From an uncultured Prevotella sp. (GTDB lineage: Bacteria; Bacteroidota; Bacteroidia; Bacteroidales; Bacteroidaceae), in assembly GCA_905234355.1 (NCBI GenBank), contig CAJOHP010000107.1:1-14081 (forward strand): a DNA stretch of 14,081 bases, read 5' to 3'. Every line of letters starts with the position of its first letter. Position 1 is the first letter of the stretch. Below, in pieces: positions 8,652-14,081 of this stretch. The notes under the pieces were generated by a model that was not told the DNA's origin, ran no database searches, and worked only from the letters and a program-made list of their open reading frames with translations. The translations under genes and the position numbers were made by a program.

Positions 8652-9323
8652 ATGTACGATGTGAAAGGAAACCTCCGTCAGGTGCTCAGCAGTCTGCCCG
8701 ACGGCGTCAGGCTCGTGGCCATCAGCAAGTATCACCCGGCCGACTATATCATGGCAGCCTACGAAGAAGGGCAGCGCGTTTTCGGCGAGAGCCACGAGCA
8801 AGAGCTGCGCGAGAAACATAACCTGCTGCCCAAAGACATCGAGTGGCACTTCATAGGCCACCTGCAGACCAACAAGGTGAAGTATATCGTGCCCTACATC
8901 TCCATGATAGAGGCCGTCGACTCGCTGAAGCTCCTGCGTGAGATAGAGAAGCAGGCAGCCAAGTGCGGACGCACGGTGAGCGTGCTGCTCGAGCTGCACA
9001 TTGCCCAGGAGGCCACCAAGTACGGACTCACCCCCGACGCCTGCCGGCAACTGCTTGACAGCGGTGAGTGGCGACAGATGGAGCACGTCAGGATATGCGG
9101 ACTGATGATGATGGCATCCAACACCGACGACAAGGACTGCATTGCCCGTGAGTTTCAGACCGCTGCCGACTTCTTCGACGAGGTGAAGCAGCGCTACTTT
9201 CCCGACGACAGCAACTTCTGTCAACGCTCCTGGGGCATGAGCAGCGACTATGCCGTCGCCGTGAGACACCGCTCCACCATGGTGCGCATAGGCACCACCA
9301 TATTTGGTCCGCGCGTCTATTAA
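8652..9323 (+). CDS. YggS/PLPBP family pyridoxal 5'-phosphate homeostasis protein
   Basis: This single-domain TIM-barrel protein binds PLP but has no known enzymatic activity; family members buffer free PLP and affect amino-acid and vitamin B6 balance. Landmarks in the 223 aa are LVAISKYHPADYI (21-33) with the PLP-binding Lys26, FGESHEQEL (44-52), WHFIGHLQTNKVKYI (65-79), LLELHIAQEATKYG (112-125), GLMMMASNTDD (150-160), GMSSDYAVAV (195-204) and STMVRIGTTIFG (208-219). Length is normal for the family. The ATG at 8652 is chosen over the in-frame ATG at 8625 because it leaves the DUF4494 gene intact with a 10-nt gap and gives the usual short N-terminal helix (NLRQVLSSLPDGVRLVAISK). One oddity is Arg207 where most relatives have Gly just before STMVRIG, near the phosphate site. 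Confidence 0.95.
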   Translation: MYDVKGNLRQVLSSLPDGVRLVAISKYHPADYIMAAYEEGQRVFGESHEQELREKHNLLPKDIEWHFIGHLQTNKVKYIVPYISMIEAVDSLKLLREIEKQAAKCGRTVSVLLELHIAQEATKYGLTPDACRQLLDSGEWRQMEHVRICGLMMMASNTDDKDCIAREFQTAADFFDEVKQRYFPDDSNFCQRSWGMSSDYAVAVRHRSTMVRIGTTIFGPRVY

Positions 9324-9350
9324 GAGGTGTGAAAAAAGAAGAAAGTTGCC

Positions 9351-9379
9351 ACTTTTACCCAAGTAAAGTCTATTTTTTT
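9351..9379 (+). terminator. weak possible terminator after the yggS-like gene
   Basis: ACTTTTAC (9351-9358) can pair with GTAAAGT (9363-9369) with one bulged T, and is followed by CTATTTTTTT. The stem is short and AT-rich, so it may only attenuate. The T-run is the stronger part of the signal. Confidence 0.3.
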
Positions 9380-9412
9380 GCAAAAAGATGACGTTATCTC
9401 GCGTAAAATTAG

Positions 9413-9420
9413 TAATTTTG
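9413..9420 (+). promoter_or_regulatory. -7 box of the peptidylprolyl isomerase gene
   Basis: TAATTTTG matches TAnnTTTG exactly. It lies in a 154-nt AT-rich gap, with transcription expected near 9427 and a leader of about 50 nt. No TTTG sits at the usual 19-21 nt spacing; the nearest (9377-9380) is 32 nt away. The isomerase gene probably has its own promoter. Confidence 0.5.
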
Positions 9421-9477
9421 TCGGCTGAATTTGAAAAAAGAAAAATAAAATAAGAATTTAACAATAAAAAAAGAACA

Positions 9478-11619
9478 ATGGCAGCAATTGGAAAAATCAG
9501 AAGCTGGGGGCCGGCACTTGTCGCAGTGATTGGTCTGGCCCTGTTTGCCTTCATTGCTGAAGAGCTGTTCAGGTCGTGCGAAGCCACGAAAAACCAGCAG
9601 CGACAGCAGGTAGGCCAAGTATTAGGTGAGAAAATCTCTGTGCAAGACTTCCAGGCACTCGTCGACGAGTATCAGGAAGTCATCAAAATCACCCAGGGAC
9701 GCGACAATCTGAGCGAAGATGAGCTCAACAGGGTGAAAGACCAGGTGTGGAACCAGTTCGTGCAGTCGAAGCTCGTCGAAGACGAGGCTGAGAAGTTGGG
9801 ACTCACCGTCACCGACGAAGAGATGCGCAACATGCTGCGTGAGGGCACCAACCCCATGCTCATGCAGACGCCTTTCTACAATCAGCAGACACGTCGGTTC
9901 GACGTCTCGGCCCTCACCAAGTTCCTCAACGACTATAAGACTGCCGAGGAGCAGCAGAACCCGCAGCTGCTGGAGCAATACCAGACCGTATATAAGTACT
10001 GGAAGTTCATCGAGAAGTCACTCCGCCAGCAGACCCTGGCACAGAAGTATCAGAACCTGCTCACCAGCTGTCTGATATCCAACCCCGTGTCGGCCAAGGC
10101 TTCCTTCGACGACCAGAACGTCGAGAGCAACATCCTGCTCGCCTCGCTGGCCTACAGCAGCATCAACGACAACGACGTGAAAGTGGATGATGCCGACCTC
10201 AAGGCCAAGTACAACGAGAAGAAAGAGCAGTACAAGCAGGAGGTAGAGACCCGCGACATCAAGTATGTGGCCTTCCAGGTGCTGCCCTCGGCTGCCGACC
10301 GCGCCGCTCTCAACAAGACCATGACCGAGGCCCAGCAGCAGCTGCAGAATGGCGCCGCTCCCGCCGATGTGGTGCGCAAGGCACAGTCGTCGGTGGCCTA
10401 CAACGGACTGCCCGTCACGCGTCAGGCCATGCCCTCCGACATCGCCGCACGCGTGGACTCCATGACCGTGGGACAGACATCGGCACCCTTTGAGACACGC
10501 AGCGACAACACCCTCAATGTAGTGAAGCTCATCGCCAAGAGCCAGCAGCCCGACAGCATCGAGTTCCGCGCCATTCAGGTGGGCGGGGCCAGCATCGACG
10601 CTGCACGCAAAACCGCCGACAGCATCATGACCGCACTCAAAGCTGGCGCTCCCTTCGATACCATTGCCACCAAGTATGGACAGAATGGCGAGAAGCAGTG
10701 GCTCACATCGGCACAGTATCAGAACTCGCAGGTCATCGACGCCGAGTCGAAGAACTACCTGAACAATATCCTCAACGGCACGGTGGGCGAGCTGAAGAAT
10801 GTGGAGCTCTCACAGGGCAACATCATCCTGCAGGTCACCGACCGCAAGCACATGGTCGACAAGTACGACGTGGCCATCATCAAGCATACCATCGACTTCT
10901 CCAAGCAGACCTACTCTGATGCTTACAATAAGTTCAGCCAGTATGTCAGCGAGAACAAGACCCTTGAGGGTCTCGAGCAGAATGCTCAGAAGTTCGGCTT
11001 CACCGTCGAGGAGCGTGCCGACATAGCCAACTACGAGCACAATGTGGCCAACATCCGCGGTACGCGCGAGGCCATGAAGTGGATTTTTGATGCCAAGGCC
11101 GGCGAAGTGTCGCCCCTCTATGAGTGTGGCAACAACGACCGCCTGCTGGTCATCGCTCTCACCAAGGTGCACCCCGTGGGCTATCGCGACTGGGAGAGCA
11201 TGAAGGACGAGCTCACTCAGGAGGTGATGCGCGACAAGAAGTATGAGCAGCTGGCCAAGAAGCTGCAGGGCGTGAAGACCATCGCCGATGCCCAGAAGCA
11301 GGGCGCACGCATCGACACTGTTCGCCAGATCACCTTTGCAGCTCCTGTCTTCGTGCAGGCAACGGGTGCCAGCGAGCCCGCCCTGAGCGGTGCCGTGGCT
11401 TCCACCAAGGCCGGCGCCGTGTGTGCACACCCTGTCAAGGGCAATGGAGGTGTCTACTTCTTCCAGGTGCAGAACCGTCAGGAGCGCCAGGGCGTGAAGT
11501 TCGACGACAAGCAGCAGGAGCAGATGCTCCGCCAGCAGGCTCAGCAGGCTGCAGGACGCTTCTTCCAGGAGCTCTACCGCAAGGCAGAAGTCACTGACAA
11601 CCGATATCTCTTCTTCTAA
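9478..11619 (+). CDS. PpiD/SurA-like membrane-anchored peptidylprolyl isomerase/chaperone
   Basis: This is probably a periplasmic folding factor for secreted and outer-membrane proteins, tethered to the inner membrane. The 713 aa begin with a short basic N-terminus and one membrane span (about 10-28, WGPALVAVIGLALFAFIAE). An SurA_N-type helical region follows (about 44-205): VGQVLGEKISVQDFQALVDE, then VWNQFVQSKLVEDEAEKLGL and TVTDEEMRNML, a pattern shared with PpiD. Two segments resemble divergent parvulin domains: about 257-355 (RDIKYVAFQVLP to NTLNVVKLIAKS) and about 358-456 (DSIEFRAIQVGG to NIILQVTDRKHM). A helical C-terminal part follows and ends in NRYLFF. The GG-x-LGW motif of active parvulins is not seen in either segment, so chaperone activity may matter more than isomerisation. 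The ATG at 9478 directly precedes the anchor and fits the family. A strong terminator lies 57 nt after the stop. Confidence 0.92.
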   Translation: MAAIGKIRSWGPALVAVIGLALFAFIAEELFRSCEATKNQQRQQVGQVLGEKISVQDFQALVDEYQEVIKITQGRDNLSEDELNRVKDQVWNQFVQSKLVEDEAEKLGLTVTDEEMRNMLREGTNPMLMQTPFYNQQTRRFDVSALTKFLNDYKTAEEQQNPQLLEQYQTVYKYWKFIEKSLRQQTLAQKYQNLLTSCLISNPVSAKASFDDQNVESNILLASLAYSSINDNDVKVDDADLKAKYNEKKEQYKQEVETRDIKYVAFQVLPSAADRAALNKTMTEAQQQLQNGAAPADVVRKAQSSVAYNGLPVTRQAMPSDIAARVDSMTVGQTSAPFETRSDNTLNVVKLIAKSQQPDSIEFRAIQVGGASIDAARKTADSIMTALKAGAPFDTIATKYGQNGEKQWLTSAQYQNSQVIDAESKNYLNNILNGTVGELKNVELSQGNIILQVTDRKHMVDKYDVAIIKHTIDFSKQTYSDAYNKFSQYVSENKTLEGLEQNAQKFGFTVEERADIANYEHNVANIRGTREAMKWIFDAKAGEVSPLYECGNNDRLLVIALTKVHPVGYRDWESMKDELTQEVMRDKKYEQLAKKLQGVKTIADAQKQGARIDTVRQITFAAPVFVQATGASEPALSGAVASTKAGAVCAHPVKGNGGVYFFQVQNRQERQGVKFDDKQQEQMLRQQAQQAAGRFFQELYRKAEVTDNRYLFF

Positions 11620-11675
11620 GCCGGGCATCGGCTGGCTCGCCTGAGCGCCCAGCCTCGGATTCAGACAGATGACAA

Positions 11676-11717
11676 CAGGAGGTGAGCACCTTAATGGGTG
11701 TTCACCTCCTGCTTTTT
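11676..11717 (+). terminator. strong intrinsic terminator of the plus-strand gene block
   Basis: CAGGAGGTGAGCACC (11676-11690) pairs with GGTGTTCACCTCCTG (11697-11711): 15 bp with one G-U wobble and a 6-nt loop, followed by CTTTTTC. It lies 57 nt after the isomerase stop codon. Confidence 0.85.
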
Positions 11718-11746
11718 CTGTACCTCACCCGACGTCTCGCCCGTAC

Positions 11747-11937
11747 CTTCGCATCTCTGCATCCTCGAAAATGAGCGGAGCGACCAAATAGCGCAGTGAG
11801 GCAGCATAACGTTTAGCTTGGGTCTGCCCACACCATAACCTACGCGACATAGCCGAGAAAACGTGGAAGAGAGGGGAACGGAAAAAGGGAACCTTCGCAG
11901 GCTCCCTTTTTGTCACTTCGCTTAATCAGATGCGAAG
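11747..11937. repeat. possible intergenic repeat element bounded by 10-bp inverted repeats
   Basis: CTTCGCATCT (11747-11756) and its exact reverse complement AGATGCGAAG (11928-11937) enclose a 191-bp segment with no recognisable gene. A local hairpin (CTTCGC at 11916-11921 with GCGAAG at 11932-11937) competes for the right copy. No target duplication is seen at the ends. The minus-strand peptide across it (YLVAPLIFEDAEMRRYGRDV) reminds me of short hypothetical proteins seen in other Prevotella gaps, but that is from memory and unverified. Confidence 0.3.
11882..11911. terminator. symmetric terminator-like hairpin (A-tract/T-tract)
   Basis: AAAAAGGGAACC (11882-11893) pairs with GGCTCCCTTTTT (11900-11911) with one mismatch and a 6-nt loop. 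The A5 and T5 flanks let it act as a terminator in either direction. It could serve any transcript entering the gap from the right on the minus strand, or reading through from the left. Confidence 0.45.
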
Positions 11938-12003
11938 CTGATGAAAATCATTTGTCTCACGACAATTAGTTTCACTCAAAATTAACCTTAATAATCTAAT
12001 ACC

Positions 12004-12093
12004 ATGAAAAACACATCGCAAAGATACAATATTAATTTAAAAGGACAAAGCGAAGTGTTCAATTTCGTTAAATATTTAAGAGAGTTTAACTAA
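12004..12093 (+). CDS. possible 29-aa small protein
   Basis: An ATG at 12004 opens 29 codons ending in TAA: MKNTSQRYNINLKG then QSEVFNFVKYLREFN. The peptide is polar and basic at the start and amphipathic at the end (VFNFVKYLREF), with no signal peptide or membrane span. The codons are far more AT-rich than those of the neighbours. The upstream stretch (AACCTTAATAATCTAATACC directly before ATG) looks like the A/T-rich leaders of translated Bacteroidota genes. I find no full TAnnTTTG promoter; TAGTTTCA at 11967-11974 is a poor match. I do not recognise the peptide. It could be a small protein, a leader, or chance, and homologs would decide. Confidence 0.35.
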   Translation: MKNTSQRYNINLKGQSEVFNFVKYLREFN

Positions 12094-12133
12094 AAAACCA
12101 TCGTTCATACGCTTTATTTTACATTATATCTCA

Positions 12134-12183
12134 CAGGATAGAGTCAGACACCATGCACACAGCAGGCGTCTGACTCTGTCCTG
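12134..12183 (-). terminator. long hairpin downstream of mltG, probable terminator
   Basis: CAGGATAGAGTCAGACACC (12134-12152) pairs with GGCGTCTGACTCTGTCCTG (12165-12183): 19 positions with two non-Watson-Crick pairs and a 12-nt loop. It starts 20 nt after the mltG stop. Neither side has a clear T-tract, so it may stabilise the 3' end of the mRNA rather than terminate by itself. It could act on transcripts from both strands. Confidence 0.55.
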
Positions 12184-12203
12184 TTATAAGTGATCGGTAC
12201 GCG

Positions 12204-13232
12204 CTACTTGATGCCCCGCTCGTTGAGCGCTCTGGCATAGCGCTGTGCGTTAGCCAGATGCTCATTGTAGGTCTTGGCGAAGTTATGCCGACCGGAGAAG
12301 TCCTCCTTTGCGCACATATAGAGATAGTCGTGGTGTGCATAGTTGAGCACGGCATCGATGCCTGCCACACTGGCTATCTTGATGGGACCAGGCGGCAGTC
12401 CGGGGTAGCGGTAGGTGTTGTATGGGCTGTCTGTGCGAAGCATGTCCTGATAGATGCGGCGCAGGGTGAAGTCGCCTAAGGCAAACTTCACGGTGGGATC
12501 GGCCTGCAGGGGCATGCCTTTCTTCAGGCGGTTGATATACATACCGGCTATCATGGCCTTTTCGTCGTTCTTCGATGTCTCTTCGTCTATGATGCTTGCC
12601 AGTGTCTGCACTGCTACAGGCGTCATGCCGAGGGCCTGTGCCTTCTGTGTACGGGCATAGTTCCAGAAGGCGGCGTTTTCTTTCTTCATGCGCTGCAGCA
12701 GGTTGTCTATACTCGTGTCCCAGTACACCTCGTAGGTATTGGGGATAAACAGGGCGATCACCGTGGCGCTGTCGTAGCCCAGCCGGGCCACGGCCGCGGA
12801 GTCGTTCAGCACGCGCATGATGCTGGCACTGTCGGCCATCAGCTTGCGACCAAGTGCCGAGGCCAGCAGCTCGGGGGTGCGGCTTTCGGGGATGGTGAGG
12901 CGGAGCGGCTCCTGACGGCCGTTTCTCAGCTTGCGAAACATCGACAGCACGCTGTCGTCGCCCTTGATGGCATAGCGGCCGGTGCGCACGGCCTCCTTGT
13001 AATTGTCGTGGCGCAGCAGCGTGCCCAAGGCTGTCATCGCGCTGGACTTGGCATGCGGTGAGAGCTTACTGAAGACGGAGTCGACCGTGTCGTCGACGTC
13101 TATGCAGATGTAGCGAGTCTCGCCAGTGGCAGAGAAACCGGTGAAGAAGTAGTAGTAGGCTATGGCTATGATGCCTGCCACGCAGAGCGATGCTGCGGCG
13201 ATATAGGGGCGCTTGTCCTGGAGTGCTTTCAT
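12204..13232 (-). CDS. mltG: endolytic murein transglycosylase MltG (YceG-like)
   Basis: MltG cuts nascent peptidoglycan strands at the inner membrane and is thought to set glycan chain length. The 342 aa contain an N-terminal membrane anchor (about 9-30, PYIAAASLCVAGIIAIAYYY), a LysM-like region (about 37-106) and the catalytic YceG domain. Landmarks are LRLTIPESRTPELLA (110-124), LFIPNTYEVYW (161-171), LASIIDEETSKNDEK (211-225), AGMYINRLKKGMPLQADPTV (229-248), YNTYRYPGLPPGPI (271-284) and HNFAKTYNEH (316-325). Glu218 in DEET aligns with the catalytic Glu218 of E. coli MltG, so it should be active. I take the ATG at 13232: the frame is open further upstream, but the -7 box at 13269-13276 leaves a leader of about 30 nt, and this start puts the anchor at the N-terminus. 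It stands alone on this strand, divergent from malQ. Confidence 0.95.
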   Translation of the reverse strand: MKALQDKRPYIAAASLCVAGIIAIAYYYFFTGFSATGETRYICIDVDDTVDSVFSKLSPHAKSSAMTALGTLLRHDNYKEAVRTGRYAIKGDDSVLSMFRKLRNGRQEPLRLTIPESRTPELLASALGRKLMADSASIMRVLNDSAAVARLGYDSATVIALFIPNTYEVYWDTSIDNLLQRMKKENAAFWNYARTQKAQALGMTPVAVQTLASIIDEETSKNDEKAMIAGMYINRLKKGMPLQADPTVKFALGDFTLRRIYQDMLRTDSPYNTYRYPGLPPGPIKIASVAGIDAVLNYAHHDYLYMCAKEDFSGRHNFAKTYNEHLANAQRYARALNERGIK

Positions 13233-13268
13233 TGTGCGGTTTTGATTATAGAGCATAAAATGGAAGTG

Positions 13269-13276
13269 CAAAGGTA
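13269..13276 (-). promoter_or_regulatory. -7 box of mltG
   Basis: On the minus strand this reads TACCTTTG, an exact TAnnTTTG match 36 nt before the mltG ATG. Transcription should begin about 30 nt before the ATG. No TTTG is present at the ideal distance upstream, so the -33 element is weak or absent. Confidence 0.55.
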
Positions 13277-13340
13277 AGCATTTTTGGCGTAACAGGAAAA
13301 GAAATGCACTCCTTTTCTCCTGCTTCTCGTTTTTTTTGCT

Positions 13341-13348
13341 TATCTTTG
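13341..13348 (+). promoter_or_regulatory. -7 box of the 4-alpha-glucanotransferase gene
   Basis: TATCTTTG matches TAnnTTTG exactly and lies 41 nt before the ATG at 13390, giving a leader of about 36 nt. It follows a T8 run (13330-13337), and there is no clear -33 TTTG. It is back to back with the mltG box, 64 nt away. Confidence 0.55.
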
Positions 13349-13389
13349 CACGACGAATGGGGGCTCCCCCGTACATATTACGAATAGCT

Positions 13390-14081
13390 ATGAAACTACG
13401 ATTTACCATAAACTACCGCACAGCATGGGGGCAGGAGCTTGTCGTCGTGCTGAGCTATCGCTCTCAAGACGGCACGGTGCGTACAGCCATGCTGCCTATG
13501 ACCACTGCCGATGGCGACAACTGGCAGGCAGAGACCAGCGTGGTGGAGGCCAGACGCAGCCCCGTGGCAGAGCTCACCTATTATTATATAGTCTCCGACG
13601 GCGAGGGGCGCGAGCTGCGCCGCGAGTGGGCTATGGTGCCGCGCTGCTATCCTATAGACTCATCGAAGGACTACCTCTTTGCCGACCACTGGCGCGACCT
13701 GCCCCTGCCTTGTCACCTCTATAGCAATGCCTACCGTGTGACCCAGCATCTTGACGAGGCTGCCGACGGCACCATCGCTTCGCTGCCCCTCTTCCGCAAG
13801 ACGGTGCTCTTCCGTGTGGCAGCGCCACAGCTCACCGACGGTCAGGCCCTCGCCATCATAGGCAGCCATCCTGCACTGGGCTGCTGGAACCCCACGCGAT
13901 TCCTACCCATGCTCCCCGTGGGCCATGCCGACTGGATGTTTGCACTGAACGTAGACTGGATAGGGCTGCCTATAGAGTATAAATATGTGGTGGTAGACAG
14001 CCAGACCCACCAGCTCCTGTCGTGGGAGGAGGGCGACAACCGCCAGGTGACCGACCTGCCTGCCGAGGGACAGGTGCTCGT
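13390..14081 (+). CDS. malQ: 4-alpha-glucanotransferase (MalQ/DPE2-like), N-terminal part with two CBM20 modules (cut by window edge)
   Basis: This enzyme should transfer alpha-1,4-glucan segments between maltodextrins or glycogen in the cytoplasm. Only the first 230 codons are in the window, and the GH77 catalytic domain is beyond the edge. Two starch-binding CBM20-type modules are visible. The first is about 1-105, with LRFTINYRTAWGQELVV and LTYYYIVSDGEGRELRREW. The second is about 137-230, with TVLFRVAAPQLTDGQALAI, GSHPALGCWNPTRFLPM, PIEYKYVVVD and SWEEGDNRQV. The second is a textbook CBM20 (G-x-x-x-x-LG-x-W-x-P, EYKYV, WE-x-G-x-NR). Paired CBM20 modules before GH77 are the layout of the plant DPE2-like enzymes, also common in Bacteroidota. 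There is no signal peptide, which fits a cytoplasmic protein. The family call rests on the CBM20 pair and on known gene architecture, since the catalytic part is unseen. Confidence 0.85.
   Translation, partial: MKLRFTINYRTAWGQELVVVLSYRSQDGTVRTAMLPMTTADGDNWQAETSVVEARRSPVAELTYYYIVSDGEGRELRREWAMVPRCYPIDSSKDYLFADHWRDLPLPCHLYSNAYRVTQHLDEAADGTIASLPLFRKTVLFRVAAPQLTDGQALAIIGSHPALGCWNPTRFLPMLPVGHADWMFALNVDWIGLPIEYKYVVVDSQTHQLLSWEEGDNRQVTDLPAEGQVL

Larger units (their letters stand above)
11620..12203. other. 584-nt gap without an established gene
   Basis: From left to right the gap holds the terminator at 11676-11717, a moderately GC-rich segment bounded by 10-bp inverted repeats (11747-11937), a terminator-like hairpin inside that segment (11882-11911), an AT-rich tract from about 11940 with a possible 29-codon gene (12004-12093), and a long hairpin at 12134-12183 behind mltG. 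The short minus-strand frame at 11725-11916 is not accepted as a gene: it runs into the terminator region and shows no recognised domain. Base composition changes sharply near 11940, from coding-like to strongly AT-rich. Confidence 0.7.

Noticed and set aside
10810..11628. A 272-codon minus-strand frame opposite the peptidylprolyl isomerase gene.
   Set aside because: It is an antisense shadow; the plus-strand protein is continuous and fits its family from anchor to C-terminus.
11725..11916. A 63-codon minus-strand frame in the gap.
   Set aside because: It has no leader, promoter or domain, and it overlaps a hairpin and the inverted-repeat segment. I treat it as part of a possible intergenic repeat instead.
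12586..12603. Possible loss of the catalytic residue in MltG, since Asp216 stands where E. coli has Glu216.
   Set aside because: The catalytic residue is the second Glu of the E. coli EKET stretch. It aligns with Glu218 in DEET, which is present.
1..14081. CRISPR arrays, tRNA or rRNA genes, insertion sequences, restriction or anti-phage gene sets.
   Set aside because: I saw no regularly spaced repeats, no cloverleaf sequence, no transposase or integrase and no defence-type gene pair. The AddAB-like pair is a general repair system.

Overview
The window looks like chromosomal DNA of a Prevotella-type Bacteroidales (Bacteroidota). Four things point there: the families present (DUF4494, a DUF5686 outer-membrane protein, a PpiD-like peptidylprolyl isomerase, a 4-alpha-glucanotransferase with starch-binding modules), the Bacteroidota -7 box TAnnTTTG in front of several genes, the lack of clear Shine-Dalgarno sequences, and GC-rich coding DNA beside AT-rich gaps. 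No rRNA, tRNA, CRISPR array, integrase or transposase is visible. This is mostly ordinary housekeeping sequence.

Left block (1-6698, minus strand), read right to left. First comes a DUF5686 outer-membrane beta-barrel gene that is split by an apparent single-base frameshift near 5984-5990. After 38 nt comes an AddA/UvrD-like helicase-nuclease of 1056 aa. It overlaps by 4 nt an AddB-like PD-(D/E)XK nuclease gene, of which only the N-terminal 454 residues lie in the window. The last two should form one AddAB/RexAB-type double-strand-break repair complex.

Middle block (6785-11711, plus strand), divergent from the left block. A very good promoter drives a membrane-anchored degenerate kinase (pseudokinase) of 411 aa. 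It is followed by a DUF4494 protein, a YggS/PLPBP-type pyridoxal-phosphate homeostasis protein, and a large membrane-anchored PpiD/SurA-like peptidylprolyl isomerase. The block ends at a strong intrinsic terminator.

Gap (11620-12203). This 584-nt stretch holds the terminator, a roughly 190-bp segment bounded by 10-bp inverted repeats (possibly an intergenic repeat), a second terminator-like hairpin, an AT-rich tract with a possible 29-codon gene, and a long hairpin behind mltG.

Right block. mltG (endolytic murein transglycosylase) is on the minus strand. Divergently from it, and cut by the window edge, starts a malQ-type 4-alpha-glucanotransferase with two N-terminal CBM20 modules. The 157-bp gap between their start codons carries a -7 box for each.

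The points most worth a second look are the pseudokinase with its unknown periplasmic tail, the broken DUF5686 gene, and the short ORF with the inverted-repeat segment in the gap. I do not see a convincing new multi-gene system.
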